This document shows positions 8,088-18,261 of a stretch of 64,000 nucleotides of DNA, piece after piece. The stretch comes from Roseateles sp. SL47. Lineage in GTDB: Bacteria; Pseudomonadota; Gammaproteobacteria; Burkholderiales; Burkholderiaceae_C. The notes beneath the pieces are model-generated. The model worked only from the letters and a program-made list of their open reading frames with translations. It searched no databases and was not told the DNA's origin. The translations under genes were made by a program, and so were the position numbers. Each line of letters opens with the position of its first letter. Position 1 is the first letter of the stretch. The stretch is taken from NCBI RefSeq assembly GCF_026625885.1, contig NZ_CP113068.1, forward strand, positions 3,720,001-3,784,000. Reading direction: 5' to 3'.

Positions 8088-11075
8088 ATGGCCGTGACTA
8101 CCGTCGCCCAGTTGGCCGCAGAGCTGAACAGGCCTGCGACCACACTGCTGGAGCAGCTTCAAGCTGCGGGCGTCAAGAAGGCGTCCGCCGAGGACACCCT
8201 CAACGAAAGCGACAAGGAACGTCTGCTGGAGCACCTGCGCGTTGCGCATGGCACCGGCGGCGCCGAGCGCAAGAAGATCACCCTGACCCGCAAGTCCACC
8301 AGCGAGATCAAGCAGGCAGATGCCTCTGGCAAGGCTCGCACCATCCAGGTGGAAGTGCGCAAGAAGCGCGTGTTTGTAAAGCGTGACGACAACATGGATG
8401 AGGCTGCTGCCGCTGCTGCGGAAGAAGCCGAACTGAAGCGTCGCGAAGAAGAAGCCCAGGCTCAGGCCGAATCCCTGCGTCAGCAGGAAGAGGAACTGGC
8501 CCGCAAAATGCGTGAGCGCGAGGAAGCCGAGCGGGCTGCCCGCGAAGCGGAAGAGAAGCGCCGCGAGGAAGAGCGTCTGGCCCGTGAGGCCGAGGCGCGC
8601 GCCGCAGCGGAAGCTGCTGCCAAGGCAGCCGCTGAAGAAGAGGCGCGTCGCGCCGAGGAAGCAAAGGCCAAGGCCGCCCAGGCCAAGGCTGTTGCCAAAA
8701 CCAACGAAAAGCCCCTGGAGAAGTCTTTGGAACAAACGGCCGACAAGGTCGTCGAGAAACCTGTTGCGGCTGCTCCCGCGCCTGCGCCTGCCCCTGCTGA
8801 AGCAGTGGCGGCCAAGCCGGTCCTGCGAGTCGTCAAGGCCGCCGACAACGGCGCCGACGAAAAGGCCCGTCAGGCCGAACTGGAACGCCGCCGCAAGGCT
8901 GCCGAGGCCGAAGCGGCCGCCATTCGCGCCATGATGAACGCACCCAAGAAGGTGCTGGTCGCGAAGAAGGAAGAGCCCAAGCCGGAAGCCGCTGCTGCTG
9001 CCGCCGGTATCAAGGGCACGATTCACAAAAAGCCGGCCGGCGCGCCGGGTGCTGCTGGCACCACCGCTGCGGCCGGTGCCGGCGCCAAGCCGGGCGACAA
9101 GAAATCGGTCAAGTCCGAGAAACTGTCGTCCAGCTGGGCCGATGACGCCAAGAAGCGCGGTGGCGCGGCCAAGGGTCGCACCGATGCGCCTGCGGGTGCC
9201 GGTGCTGCCCGTCCGGCAGGCTGGCGCGCGCCCAAGGGTGCGGGGGCCGGCCGCCGTGGCGACCGCAATGACCGTGGCGCTCCGTCCAACTTCGTGGCAC
9301 CGACCGAACCGGTCATCCAGGAAGTGCATGTGCCGGAAACCATCTCGGTGGCCGATCTGGCTCACAAGATGTCGGTGAAGGCGTCCGAGGTCATCAAGCA
9401 CCTGATGAAGCTGGGTCAGATGGTCACCATCAACCAGCAGCTGGATCAGGAAACCGCCATGATCCTGGTCGAGGAAATGGGCCACAAGGCCTTGCCGGCC
9501 AAGCTGGACGATCCCGATGCCTTCCTGGAAGAAGAGGGCGCCGCCGCCGAAGCGCAGCACGAACTGCTGCCTCGCGCACCGGTCGTGACCGTGATGGGTC
9601 ACGTGGACCACGGCAAGACCTCGCTGCTGGACAGCATCCGCCGCGCCCGTGTGGCGGCTGGCGAAGCGGGCGGCATCACGCAGCACATCGGCGCTTATCA
9701 CGTCGATACGCCGCGCGGCATGATCACCTTCCTGGACACCCCGGGCCACGAGGCGTTCACCGCCATGCGTGCCCGCGGCGCCAAGGCCACGGACATCGTC
9801 ATCCTGGTGGTGGCGGCGGACGATGGCGTGATGCCGCAGACCAAGGAAGCGATCCACCATGCCAAGGCGGCGGGCGTGCCCATCGTCGTGGCCATGAACA
9901 AGATCGACAAGCCCGATGCCAACCCTGAGCGCCTGAAGAGCGAGCTGGTGGCCGAAGAGGTGGTGCCGGAAGAATTCGGTGGTGACTCGCCGTTTGTCCC
10001 GGTGTCGGCCAAGACCGGCCAGGGCATCGACGAGCTGCTGGAACAGGTGCTGCTGCAGGCTGAAGTGCTGGAACTCAAGTCGGCCAAGGATTCCCTGGCC
10101 AAGGGTCTGGTGATCGAAGCCAAGCTGGACAAGGGCCGCGGCCCGGTGGCGACGGTGCTGGTGCAGTCCGGTACGCTCAAGCGTGGCGACGTGGTGCTGG
10201 CCGGTTCGACCTATGGCCGTGTGCGCGCCATGCTGGACGAAGACGGCAAGCCGGCCAACGAGGCGGGTCCGTCCATCCCGGTGGAAATCCAGGGTCTGAC
10301 CGAAGTGCCGCAGGCCGGTGATGAATTCATGGTGCTGTCCGACGAACGTCGTGCCCGTGAAATCGCCACCTTCCGCGCTGGCAAGTACCGTGACGTCAAG
10401 CTGGCTCGCCAGCAGGCCGCCAAGCTGGAGAACATGTTCTCCGACATGACGGCTGGCGACGTGCAGACGCTGCCGCTGATCATCAAGGCCGACGTGCAGG
10501 GTTCGCAGGAAGCGCTGGCAGCCTCGCTGCTCAAGCTCTCGACCGACGAAGTCAAGGTGCAGATCGTGCACGCGGCCGTGGGTGGTATCAGCGAATCGGA
10601 CGTCAACCTGGGCATTGCCTCCAAGGCGGTGGTCATCGGCTTTAACGTGCGTGCTGATGCCGGTGCGCGCAAGCTGGCCGAGCACAATGATGTCGATCTG
10701 CGTTACTACAACATCATTTACGACGCTGTGGATGATGTGAAGGCGGCGATGGCTGGCATGCTGGCGCCTGAGCAGAAGGAAGAGATCATCGGCATGGCCG
10801 AGATCCGTACCGTGTTCGTGGCTTCGAAGATCGGCACGGTGGCTGGTTGCATGATCACCAGTGGTCATGTCACCCGCAGCTCTCGCTTCCGTCTGCTGCG
10901 TGAGAACGTGGTGGTCTACACCGGCGAAGTCGAGTCGCTCAAGCGCCTCAAGGACGACGTCAAGGAAGTGCGCGAAGGCTTCGAGTGCGGTATCAAGCTC
11001 AAGAACTACAACGACATCAACGAAGGTGATCAGTTGGAATTCTTCGAGATCAAAGAGGTCGCTCGGACGCTCTAA
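8088..11075 (+). CDS. infB: Translation initiation factor IF-2
   Basis: This 995-residue GTPase delivers initiator fMet-tRNA to the 30S subunit. It has an N-terminal IF2_N module ([14 protein letters not shown]), a long Glu/Ala/Arg-rich low-complexity linker (about 100-390), and a second IF2_N module ([23 protein letters not shown]). The G domain carries GHVDHGKT near residue 504, DTPGHEAF near 550 and NKID near 604, followed by the C1/C2 domains. The low-complexity linker creates very long antisense open frames that are not genes. It is the third gene of the rimP operon and is followed by a strong terminator. Confidence 0.98.
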   Translation: MAVTTVAQLAAELNRPATTLLEQLQAAGVKKASAEDTLNESDKERLLEHLRVAHGTGGAERKKITLTRKSTSEIKQADASGKARTIQVEVRKKRVFVKRDDNMDEAAAAAAEEAELKRREEEAQAQAESLRQQEEELARKMREREEAERAAREAEEKRREEERLAREAEARAAAEAAAKAAAEEEARRAEEAKAKAAQAKAVAKTNEKPLEKSLEQTADKVVEKPVAAAPAPAPAPAEAVAAKPVLRVVKAADNGADEKARQAELERRRKAAEAEAAAIRAMMNAPKKVLVAKKEEPKPEAAAAAAGIKGTIHKKPAGAPGAAGTTAAAGAGAKPGDKKSVKSEKLSSSWADDAKKRGGAAKGRTDAPAGAGAARPAGWRAPKGAGAGRRGDRNDRGAPSNFVAPTEPVIQEVHVPETISVADLAHKMSVKASEVIKHLMKLGQMVTINQQLDQETAMILVEEMGHKALPAKLDDPDAFLEEEGAAAEAQHELLPRAPVVTVMGHVDHGKTSLLDSIRRARVAAGEAGGITQHIGAYHVDTPRGMITFLDTPGHEAFTAMRARGAKATDIVILVVAADDGVMPQTKEAIHHAKAAGVPIVVAMNKIDKPDANPERLKSELVAEEVVPEEFGGDSPFVPVSAKTGQGIDELLEQVLLQAEVLELKSAKDSLAKGLVIEAKLDKGRGPVATVLVQSGTLKRGDVVLAGSTYGRVRAMLDEDGKPANEAGPSIPVEIQGLTEVPQAGDEFMVLSDERRAREIATFRAGKYRDVKLARQQAAKLENMFSDMTAGDVQTLPLIIKADVQGSQEALAASLLKLSTDEVKVQIVHAAVGGISESDVNLGIASKAVVIGFNVRADAGARKLAEHNDVDLRYYNIIYDAVDDVKAAMAGMLAPEQKEEIIGMAEIRTVFVASKIGTVAGCMITSGHVTRSSRFRLLRENVVVYTGEVESLKRLKDDVKEVREGFECGIKLKNYNDINEGDQLEFFEIKEVARTL

Positions 11076-11145
11076 CCCACCGCGCCTCAGCCAACGCTCC
11101 CGGGGCCCCTTGGGGGCAGGGGCGGCGTGACTGGGGGCCCAACAG

Positions 11146-11172
11146 AACCCCGCCTGGACGTCAGGCGGGGTT
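11146..11172 (+). terminator. Rho-independent terminator after infB
   Basis: AACCCCGCCTG / CAGGCGGGGTT is an eleven-pair stem around a GACGT loop, followed by a T-rich tail (TTTGTGTTTG). It separates rimP-nusA-infB from rbfA and may act as a partial terminator, since rbfA-truB often belong to the same operon. Confidence 0.88.
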
Positions 11173-11221
11173 TGTGTTTGATTGAAACCCGTTTTATTGT
11201 TTTGGATGATTGAGGTCGGAT

Positions 11222-11602
11222 ATGCGTCATAAGCGATCGATTCCTAACCGCGGCCTGCGCGTGGCGGACCAGATCCAGCGCGATCTGGCCGAGCTGATCC
11301 GCGATCTGAAGGATCCGCGTGTGGGTATGGTCACGGTCAACGCCGTCGAGGTGACACCGGACTATGCCCATGCCAAGGTCTATTTCTCGCTGCTGGTGGG
11401 CAACCCGGACGACACGCAGGAGGCGCTGAATGAAGCGGCCGGTTTCCTGCGCAACGGGCTGTTCAAGCGGCTGCAGATCCACACGGTGCCCAGCCTGCAT
11501 TTCCATTTCGACCGCACCACCGAGCGTGCAGCCGAAATGAGCGCCCTGATTTCCAAGGCCAACGCCAGCCGTGCGCTGGACGATGAAACGCAAGAAGACT
11601 GA
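11222..11602 (+). CDS. rbfA: 30S ribosome-binding factor RbfA
   Basis: RbfA is a small KH-fold protein acting late in 30S maturation. This copy is 126 aa, with the typical opening [56 protein letters not shown] chose the ATG at 11222 because GAGG lies six bases upstream; an in-frame TTG four codons earlier has no such site. It follows the infB terminator by 50 bp and precedes truB by about 30 bp. Confidence 0.96.
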   Translation: MRHKRSIPNRGLRVADQIQRDLAELIRDLKDPRVGMVTVNAVEVTPDYAHAKVYFSLLVGNPDDTQEALNEAAGFLRNGLFKRLQIHTVPSLHFHFDRTTERAAEMSALISKANASRALDDETQED

Positions 11603-11632
11603 TCGCCCGTCCGTCGCCCGCCCCAGGATTGA

Positions 11633-12622
11633 ATGGCAGCCCCGCCGGGCTGTGTTGCAGTAGTCATGAACGCCGTCGTTCCCCGCCCCAAGATCGAAAA
11701 GCGCGCCGTCCACGGTGTGCTGATGCTGGACAAGCCGCTCGGCCTGTCCAGCAATGACGCTTTGCAGAAGGTCAAACGCCTGATGCGGGCGGAGAAGGCC
11801 GGCCATACCGGTACCCTGGATCCGTTGGCCACCGGCCTGCTGCCGCTCACTTTTGGTGCGGCCACCAAGTTCAGCCAGGTCAGTCTGGAAGCGGACAAAG
11901 GCTACCGTGCCACCCTGCAACTGGGCGTCACCACCACCACCGGTGATGGCGAGGGCGAGGTGCTGCAACGGCGTCCGGTGGACGTGACGCTGGCGCAGAT
12001 CCAGTCGGCCTGCGACGCCTTCAAGGGTCCCATCTCCCAACTGCCTCCGATGTATTCGGCGCTCAAGCATCAGGGCCGTGCCCTGTACGAGCTGGCCCGC
12101 GAAGGCATCACGGTGGAGCGTCAGCCCCGCCAGATCACGATTCATGCGCTCGACATCGTCCAGTGGCAGGCTGAGGCCTCGCTGCTGGTGATGGACGTGC
12201 GCTGCACCAAGGGCACCTACATCCGCACCCTGGCCGAAGACATCGGCGAGCGCCTCGGCTGCGGGGCTCACCTGGCGGCGCTGCGCCGGACCGGCAGTGG
12301 TCCGGTCAGCGTCGAGCAGGCCGTCACGCTGGAACAGCTGGAAGCCATGGACGACACCCGTCGCCTGGCCCAGTTGACCGCGCCCGACAGCCTGCTGGGG
12401 GAGTGGCCCGAGGTGGTTTTGAGCAATGAGGAGGCTGGCCGCTTCCTCTCCGGCATGCGTCGTCGTGTGGCGCTGGCCGATGCCCCGCAGGTGCGGGTCT
12501 ACGGCCAGATGCCGCGTGCGTTTCTGGGCAGCGGGCACATTGCCGGTGGCGAGCTGATCGCTGACCGGCTGCTGAGCCCGGCCGAAATCGCCTCCATGCT
12601 CATGCAGGCTTCCGCCGGCTGA
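11633..12622 (+). CDS. truB: tRNA pseudouridine(55) synthase TruB
   Basis: TruB makes the universal pseudouridine 55 in the T loop of tRNAs. The catalytic aspartate lies in HTGTLDPLATGLLP, and KGTYIRTLAEDIG and the C-terminal PUA-like part are present. From the first ATG the protein is 329 aa. The second ATG at 11666 (MNAVVPRPKIEKR) is equally plausible and would drop 11 atypical residues. The first ATG has AGGA at acceptable spacing, so I kept it, but the choice is uncertain. Confidence 0.95.
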   Translation: MAAPPGCVAVVMNAVVPRPKIEKRAVHGVLMLDKPLGLSSNDALQKVKRLMRAEKAGHTGTLDPLATGLLPLTFGAATKFSQVSLEADKGYRATLQLGVTTTTGDGEGEVLQRRPVDVTLAQIQSACDAFKGPISQLPPMYSALKHQGRALYELAREGITVERQPRQITIHALDIVQWQAEASLLVMDVRCTKGTYIRTLAEDIGERLGCGAHLAALRRTGSGPVSVEQAVTLEQLEAMDDTRRLAQLTAPDSLLGEWPEVVLSNEEAGRFLSGMRRRVALADAPQVRVYGQMPRAFLGSGHIAGGELIADRLLSPAEIASMLMQASAG

Positions 12623-12703
12623 GCCCCCAGGCCGCACGACCGATTCACCGATTCCCAAGAACTTCAGAGTCTCCGAAGAAAGCCCGAAAGCGAAAGCCTC
12701 ACC

Positions 12704-14527
12704 ATGAGCAAGCAAATCCGCAACATCGCCATCATCGCCCACGTCGACCATGGCAAGACCACCATGGTGGACCAGCTCCTTCGCCAGAGCGGCACCTTCG
12801 CCGAGCACGAGAAGGTCGTCGACACGGTGATGGACAACAACGCCATCGAACGTGAACGTGGCATCACCATCCTGGCCAAGAACTGCGCCGTCAGCTGGAA
12901 GGGCACCCACATCAACATCGTGGACACCCCCGGACACGCGGACTTCGGCGGCGAAGTGGAGCGTGCGCTGTCCATGGTGGACGGCGTGGTGCTGCTGATC
13001 GACGCCCAGGAAGGCCCGATGCCGCAGACCCGTTTCGTCACCAAGAAGGCACTGGCCCTGGGCCTGAAGCCGATCGTGGTGGTGAACAAGGTCGACAAGC
13101 CGGGTGCCAAGCCCGACGCCGTGATCAACGCCGCTTTCGACCTGTTCGACAAGCTGGGCGCCACCGATGAACAGCTGGACTTCCCGGTGGTGTATGCCTC
13201 GGGCATCAACGGCTGGTCGTCGCTGGAAGAGGGCGCTCCGGGCGAGAAATGGGGCGAAGACATGTCGGCCCTGTTCGACACCATCCTGAAGCATGTGCCG
13301 TCGCAAAGCGGTGATCCGGCCGCTCCGCTGCAGCTGCAGATTTCCGCGCTGGACTTCTCCACCTTCGTCGGCCGTATCGGCGTGGGCCGCATCAGCCAGG
13401 GCACACTCAAGCCGTCGATGGACGTGCTGGTGATGGAAGGTCCGGACGGCAAGACCACCAAGGGCCGCATCAACCAGGTGCTGACGTTCCAGGGTCTGGA
13501 ACGTGTGCAAGCCACCGAAGCCGGCCCCGGCGACATCGTGCTGATCAACGGTATCGATGAGATCGGTATCGGGGTGACCGTGACCAGCCCGGCCAATCCG
13601 GCGCCGCTGCCGATGCTGAAGGTGGACGAGCCGACGCTGACGATGAACTTCTGCGTCAACACCTCGCCGCTGGCCGGCCGTGAAGGCAAGTTCGTCACCA
13701 GCCGCCAGATCTGGGACCGCCTGCAGAAGGAACTGCAGCACAACGTGGCTCTGCGCGTGAAGGAAACCGACGAAGACGGCATCTTTGAGGTGTCCGGCCG
13801 CGGTGAACTGCACCTGACCATCCTGCTGGAAAACATGCGCCGTGAAGGCTATGAGCTGGCTGTGTCCAAGCCTCGTGTGGTGTTCCAGGACATCGACGGC
13901 GTCAAGAACGAGCCGATCGAGCTGGTGACCGCCGACGTGGAAGAAGGCCATCAGGGCGGCGTGATGCAGGCCCTGGGCGAGCGCAAGGGTGAGCTGGTGA
14001 ACATGGAGCCGGACGGCCGTGGCCGTGTGCGCCTGGAATACCGCATCCCGGCCCGTGGCCTGATCGGTTTCAGCAATGAATTCCTGAACCTGACCCGCGG
14101 TTCCGGCCTGATCTCCAACATCTTTGACGGCTACGAGCCGCACAAGGGTGACATCGCCGGCCGCAAGAACGGCGTGCTGATCTCCATGGACGCCGGTGAA
14201 ATCTTCACCTATGCCCTGGGCAAGCTGGACGACCGCGGCCGCATGTTCGTCAAGCCGAACGACCCGGTGTATGAAGGCATGATCGTGGGCATCCACAGCC
14301 GCGACAACGACCTGGTGGTGAATGCCACCCGGACCAAGCAGCTGACCAACTTCCGTGTCAGCGGCAAGGAAGACGCCATCAAGATCACCCCCCCGATCGA
14401 ACTGACGCTGGAATACGGCGTGGAGTTCATCGAGGACGACGAGCTGGTGGAAATCACCCCGAAGTCGGTGCGTCTGCGCAAGCGGTTCCTGACTGAAAAC
14501 GAGCGCAAGCGCGCTCAGCGCAGCTGA
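12704..14527 (+). CDS. typA: Translational GTPase TypA/BipA
   Basis: This 607-residue ribosome-associated GTPase of the EF-G/LepA superfamily is involved in 50S assembly and stress or cold adaptation. G motifs are [15 protein letters not shown] near the N-terminus, [25 protein letters not shown] and NKVDKPGA. The TypA-specific C-terminal region includes [34 protein letters not shown]. It follows truB by 81 bp and ends before a strong terminator. Confidence 0.98.
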   Translation: MSKQIRNIAIIAHVDHGKTTMVDQLLRQSGTFAEHEKVVDTVMDNNAIERERGITILAKNCAVSWKGTHINIVDTPGHADFGGEVERALSMVDGVVLLIDAQEGPMPQTRFVTKKALALGLKPIVVVNKVDKPGAKPDAVINAAFDLFDKLGATDEQLDFPVVYASGINGWSSLEEGAPGEKWGEDMSALFDTILKHVPSQSGDPAAPLQLQISALDFSTFVGRIGVGRISQGTLKPSMDVLVMEGPDGKTTKGRINQVLTFQGLERVQATEAGPGDIVLINGIDEIGIGVTVTSPANPAPLPMLKVDEPTLTMNFCVNTSPLAGREGKFVTSRQIWDRLQKELQHNVALRVKETDEDGIFEVSGRGELHLTILLENMRREGYELAVSKPRVVFQDIDGVKNEPIELVTADVEEGHQGGVMQALGERKGELVNMEPDGRGRVRLEYRIPARGLIGFSNEFLNLTRGSGLISNIFDGYEPHKGDIAGRKNGVLISMDAGEIFTYALGKLDDRGRMFVKPNDPVYEGMIVGIHSRDNDLVVNATRTKQLTNFRVSGKEDAIKITPPIELTLEYGVEFIEDDELVEITPKSVRLRKRFLTENERKRAQRS

Positions 14528-14551
14528 GACCCTGACCGGCTGAGCCTGATA

Positions 14552-14580
14552 AAAGCGTCGCCTAGCGACGCTTTTTTTTT
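14552..14580 (+). terminator. Rho-independent terminator after typA
   Basis: AAAGCGTCGC / GCGACGCTTT with a CTA loop runs into ten consecutive T residues, 25 bp after the typA stop. Confidence 0.95.
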
Positions 14581-14741
14581 AGCCCGAATGACCTTTTGCT
14601 CTGGGAGCGGGCCGGGGAATCCGTCAACAATGCGGCTTCTGCGCCGCCCGGTAGAGGGTGTTATGGTGCGGGCCGCGTGTTGACTAAAGAAGAGCCGGGC
14701 GCCCTAAGGGTGTGCCGGCAGACAAGTGGAGAATTGACGTC

Positions 14742-15848
14742 GTGATTCCGTCGCTGCAATCCGAAGGTTTTGTCCTGGCCGAAGTGAATGGCTGCCTGGG
14801 GGTGATTACCCTGAACCGGCCGCAGGCGCTTAATGCGCTGTCGCTGTTCATGATTCGCGACCTGACCACATTGCTGACCGCCTGGGCGGCCGAGCCCGGC
14901 ATCCAGGCGGTGGTGGTGTTGGGGGCGGGCCGTGAGGGCAAGCCTGCGGCGTTTTGCGCGGGCGGCGACATCCGGTTCTTCCACCAGGCCGCGCTGGCGG
15001 GTGATGCGGCGCTGGAGGCGTTCTTCACCGAGGAATATGCGCTCAACCATCTCATCCACCAGTTCCCCAAGCCCTACATCGCCCTGATGGATGGTGTGGT
15101 GATGGGTGGCGGCATGGGCATCAGCCAGGGGGCGAAGCTGCGGGTGGTGACCGAGCATTCCAAGCTGGCCATGCCGGAAACCAACATCGGTCTGTTCCCG
15201 GATGTGGGGGGCGGTTATTTTCTGTCCCGCTGCCCGGGATACAGCGGCGAGTGGATGGCGCTGACCGGTCAGGCGATCGGCGCGGGGGACGCGATCGAAC
15301 TGGGGCTGGGTGACGTGTTTGTGAAGAGCAACGAACTGCCGGCCATCATCGATGCCTTCCGCCACGGCATGCAGGACAGTGCGGAGCATGTCGTGGCCAC
15401 GGTGATGGAACGGGCGGACCTGGCGCCCCTGGCGGAGCACTGGGAGTCGCGCAAGAAGATCAACCAGCACTTCAGTGCCGCATCGTTGCCGGCGCTGATG
15501 GCGTCGCTGGCCGCCGACGCGGACCCGTGGGCGCAAGGGACGCTGGAGGTGCTGAAGAAGCGGTCTCCGTTGATGATGGCGGTGACACTGGAACAGATCC
15601 GTCGTGCGCGGGGCATGAGCCTGGCGGACGACCTGCGGATGGAGCGGGATCTGGTGCATCACTGCTTCCACCTGCGGCCGGGTGCGGCCAGCGAGACGGT
15701 GGAGGGCATTCGCGCGCTGGCGGTCGACAAGGACCATGCGCCGAAATGGAATCCGCCGACGGTGGATGCGCTCGATGCAGGCGAGGTGGCGAAGTTCTTC
15801 GTCAGCCCTTGGGGGGCAGACGCGCATCCGTTGAAGGGCTTGGGGTGA
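14742..15848 (+). CDS. Enoyl-CoA hydratase/isomerase family; 3-hydroxyisobutyryl-CoA hydrolase type
   Basis: This crotonase-fold protein of about 368 aa is longer than ordinary enoyl-CoA hydratases (about 260) and fits the hydrolase subfamily acting in valine catabolism. Features are LGVITLNRPQALNALSLFMI, the oxyanion-hole segments AFCAGGDIRFF and GVVMGGGMGISQGAKLRVVTEHSKLAMPETNIGLFPDVGGGYFLSR, and a C-terminal extension (LRMERDLVHHCF...GIRALAVDKDHAPKWNPP). The GTG at 14742 is preceded by GGAGA at nine bases. An earlier in-frame GTG at 14712 has an AAGGG that is too close. The exact substrate is inferred. Confidence 0.85.
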   Translation: MIPSLQSEGFVLAEVNGCLGVITLNRPQALNALSLFMIRDLTTLLTAWAAEPGIQAVVVLGAGREGKPAAFCAGGDIRFFHQAALAGDAALEAFFTEEYALNHLIHQFPKPYIALMDGVVMGGGMGISQGAKLRVVTEHSKLAMPETNIGLFPDVGGGYFLSRCPGYSGEWMALTGQAIGAGDAIELGLGDVFVKSNELPAIIDAFRHGMQDSAEHVVATVMERADLAPLAEHWESRKKINQHFSAASLPALMASLAADADPWAQGTLEVLKKRSPLMMAVTLEQIRRARGMSLADDLRMERDLVHHCFHLRPGAASETVEGIRALAVDKDHAPKWNPPTVDALDAGEVAKFFVSPWGADAHPLKGLG

Positions 15849-16308
15849 GCCGCTGCGCACCACCGGTTACGCTGATTGGCGGGGCAGATAGAGCTCAGCC
15901 ACCGGGGCGGCACCCAGGCCTTCGGCAATACATGGTCCGCTGGCTGCCTGACCATCCCAAGCGATATCTATCCTAGATTTCTGGCGTCTATGGGGCAGAT
16001 CAAATCGTGCCACGATGTTCTCGTCGATGGCGATTGATCACCTGCTGTGACGTGCCGTCCCGCTGCTGACCAGCGCCGCTTTGACCCTCATCTACGTGGG
16101 AACGTTGGCGGTCAGGGCGCAGCCTCTGGCTCCCGGGATTCAGCGCTTCCGATGTGCCGCTTGGGTGGATCGGGCGCGGATTCACTGCACGTCTTCCCTC
16201 AACCCGCAGGCCTCCCATTTGCCCCAAACTCCGATCTGCCGACGTTGAATCAACCCCTCGGCAACCGCCCAGTCACGAGCTGACGACCTCGAGCGATCAG
16301 GAGCGCAC
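15849..16308. other. Intergenic region with no recognisable gene
   Basis: This 460-bp stretch lies between the hydrolase and the histidine kinase gene. Several short frames exist on both strands, but none has a good ribosome site, typical codon use or a recognisable domain. It presumably contains the kinase promoter. Confidence 0.5.
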
Positions 16309-17877
16309 ATGTCGGATACGCATCGGCAGCCGGAGCAGCCGGAGCCGCAGGCCATGGAGGTCGAAGACGAAGACATCCGTCGGCTCCGGCAGGCGGGGGA
16401 CGCCACGTATCGTCACCTTGTCGAAGGTGTCCTGGACTACGCCATCTTCCTGCTCACCCCCGCCGGACACGTTGCCACCTGGAATGCCGGTGCTCAGCGT
16501 ATCAAGGGCTACATCGCGGAAGAAATCATCGGCAGACACTTCTCGGTCTTCTATACCGCTGCCGACGTCGCCGCAGGCTGGCCGAACAAGGAACTGGTGC
16601 TCACGCGCGAGCGCGGGCGGGTCGAAGATGAAGGCTGGCGCGTCCGCAAGGACGGCTCCTCGTTCTGGGCCAATGTCGTCATGACGGCCATTTACGGCGG
16701 CCACAACGAGTTTCTCGGCTACGCCAAAGTCACCCGCGATCTCAGTGACCGTCGCCGCATGGCCGCGCTGCTGGATGAAGGTCGGCGCATGACGGAATTC
16801 ATCGCCATGCTCTCGCATGAGTTGCGCAATCCGCTGTCGCCGATCATGAACGTGCTGGCCATCATGTCGCACGAGCCGCAGAGCCCTCGCTCCCAGTGGT
16901 GCCTCGATGTGGCCGCCAAGCAGGTGCGGCAGATCAATCGCCTGGTCGAAGATCTGTTGGACGTCAGCCGCGTCACCACCGGCAAGGTAAGCCTCACCAT
17001 GGAACGCCTGGACCTCGTTGAGGTGGTGAAAGAGGCCGTGGAGGGCATGCGTCCCGCGCTCGATGAACGCGGCCACATCTTTGTGGCGCACTGGCCCCAG
17101 CACCCCGTCTGGATGCAGGGCGACCGGACCCGGCTGATCCAGTTGGTGTCCAACCTGCTGAACAACGCCGCCAAGTTCACCCAGCTGCCGGGCGACATTC
17201 AGTTGACCCTCCACCTCGATGGCGGCCAGATCTTTCTGGCTGTCTCCGACAACGGCATCGGCATGGAAGAGGACACGCTCAAGCGCGCCTTCCAGCCCTT
17301 CTCACAGGCGGAGAGCCGCTACAGCCGTGGGGAAAGCGGTTTGGGCCTGGGGCTGGCGCTGGTGCGCAGCATCGCCCAGCACCATGGTGGTAGCGCCGAA
17401 GCGTCGAGCGCAGGGTTGGGGCAGGGCGCCGTGGTCACCGTCCGGCTGCCGCTGGACAGCGGCGAAGCAGCCAGCCGGGGCGATCTGGCTGCGGGCCACA
17501 CCCTGAGTGCCGCACCCGTGGGCGATCCCAAGCGCCTGTTGATCATCGACGACAACATCGATGCCGCCGACAGCCTGGCCCTGCTGCTGCGCACCTTCGG
17601 CCATCAGGTGCAGACCGCCCATGATGGGCTGCGCGCGCTGGAGTTGATGCGGCAGGAGACGCCCGACGTGGTGTTGCTGGACATCGGCATGCCGATGCTC
17701 AGCGGGCTGGAAGTCGCTCGTGAAGTGCGCAGCGACCCGACCTTGTCCGGCATCCGCTTGGTGGCGGTGTCGGGTTATGGGCAGCCTCAGGACAAGCTCG
17801 CTGCTCGCGTGGCCGGGTTCGATGACCATCTGGTCAAGCCGGTGGTCTTGGAGGATGTTTTGCAGGCGCTGCACTGA
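16309..17877 (+). CDS. Hybrid sensor histidine kinase (PAS-HisKA-HATPase-REC)
   Basis: This is a 522-residue soluble hybrid kinase with no transmembrane segment. A PAS domain (about 32-145, LVEGVLDYAIFLLTPAGHVATWNAGAQRIKGY) precedes the dimerisation domain with phospho-acceptor His170 in AMLSHELRNPLSP. The catalytic domain has the N box (LVSNLLNNAAKFT), G1 (VSDNGIGM) and G2 (GLGLGLALV). A C-terminal receiver has Asp458 in VVLLDIGMPML and the acidic pair in LIIDDN. The start has AGGAG five bases upstream. There is no adjacent response regulator, so its output partner is unknown. The signal is probably intracellular (redox, light or a small ligand), which is inference. Confidence 0.93.
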   Translation: MSDTHRQPEQPEPQAMEVEDEDIRRLRQAGDATYRHLVEGVLDYAIFLLTPAGHVATWNAGAQRIKGYIAEEIIGRHFSVFYTAADVAAGWPNKELVLTRERGRVEDEGWRVRKDGSSFWANVVMTAIYGGHNEFLGYAKVTRDLSDRRRMAALLDEGRRMTEFIAMLSHELRNPLSPIMNVLAIMSHEPQSPRSQWCLDVAAKQVRQINRLVEDLLDVSRVTTGKVSLTMERLDLVEVVKEAVEGMRPALDERGHIFVAHWPQHPVWMQGDRTRLIQLVSNLLNNAAKFTQLPGDIQLTLHLDGGQIFLAVSDNGIGMEEDTLKRAFQPFSQAESRYSRGESGLGLGLALVRSIAQHHGGSAEASSAGLGQGAVVTVRLPLDSGEAASRGDLAAGHTLSAAPVGDPKRLLIIDDNIDAADSLALLLRTFGHQVQTAHDGLRALELMRQETPDVVLLDIGMPMLSGLEVAREVRSDPTLSGIRLVAVSGYGQPQDKLAARVAGFDDHLVKPVVLEDVLQALH

Positions 17878-17952
17878 TCTGCAGCGCAACTCCGGGCGAC
17901 TTCCGTGGCCGCGATGCCCTCGGCTCCGCGAAGGCCTCAATGCCTCAACGCA

Positions 17953-18261
17953 TCAAGGCCACAGGCACCGCAGCCACTGAGGCCGCCACGACAAGGTCAT
18001 GGCCACCGTCAGCACTGCGGCGGCCAGCAGCATGAACCACACCAGCACCGCCATGGAGGCATGGTCTGCCGTCAGGCACAGCCCCAGCGATGCGGCCAGT
18101 GCCAGGCTGCCCAGCACGCGAAGCAGCCGTACCACGGGAGCGGGCTGAGGACGCTGGCCCTGCGCCTGTTCCCAGTGCACATCCATGGCCAGCGCGAGCC
18201 AGCCAAAGCCCACAATCGCCGCTCCAGCGGCGGCCAGTTGAAGCAGCAGCGGATCAACCAT
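17953..18261 (-). CDS. DUF3325-type small membrane protein (iron-uptake associated)
   Basis: This protein of about 102 aa has three hydrophobic segments (LLLQLAAAGAAIVGFGWLALAM, LLRVLGSLALAASLGLCL, MAVLVWFMLLAAAVLTVAM). The ATG at 18261 overlaps the end of the PepSY gene by eight bases (ATGGTTGA), implying coupled translation. Proteins of this type are the third member of DUF3649-PepSY-DUF3325 clusters commonly found beside siderophore receptors. The family call rests mainly on the context, size and topology. The molecular function is unknown. Confidence 0.75.
   Translation of the reverse strand: MVDPLLLQLAAAGAAIVGFGWLALAMDVHWEQAQGQRPQPAPVVRLLRVLGSLALAASLGLCLTADHASMAVLVWFMLLAAAVLTVAMTLSWRPQWLRCLWP

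Noticed and set aside
8082..10868. 928-codon open frame antisense to infB
   Set aside because: It mirrors the Glu/Ala-rich codon pattern of infB on the other strand, has no recognisable domain, and infB is certain.
11087..14296. 1069-codon open frame antisense to rbfA, truB and typA
   Set aside because: It spans three certain genes on the opposite strand; this is a high-GC artefact.
15849..16308. Short frames between the hydrolase and the kinase
   Set aside because: They have no ribosome sites, no domains and overlap on both strands.
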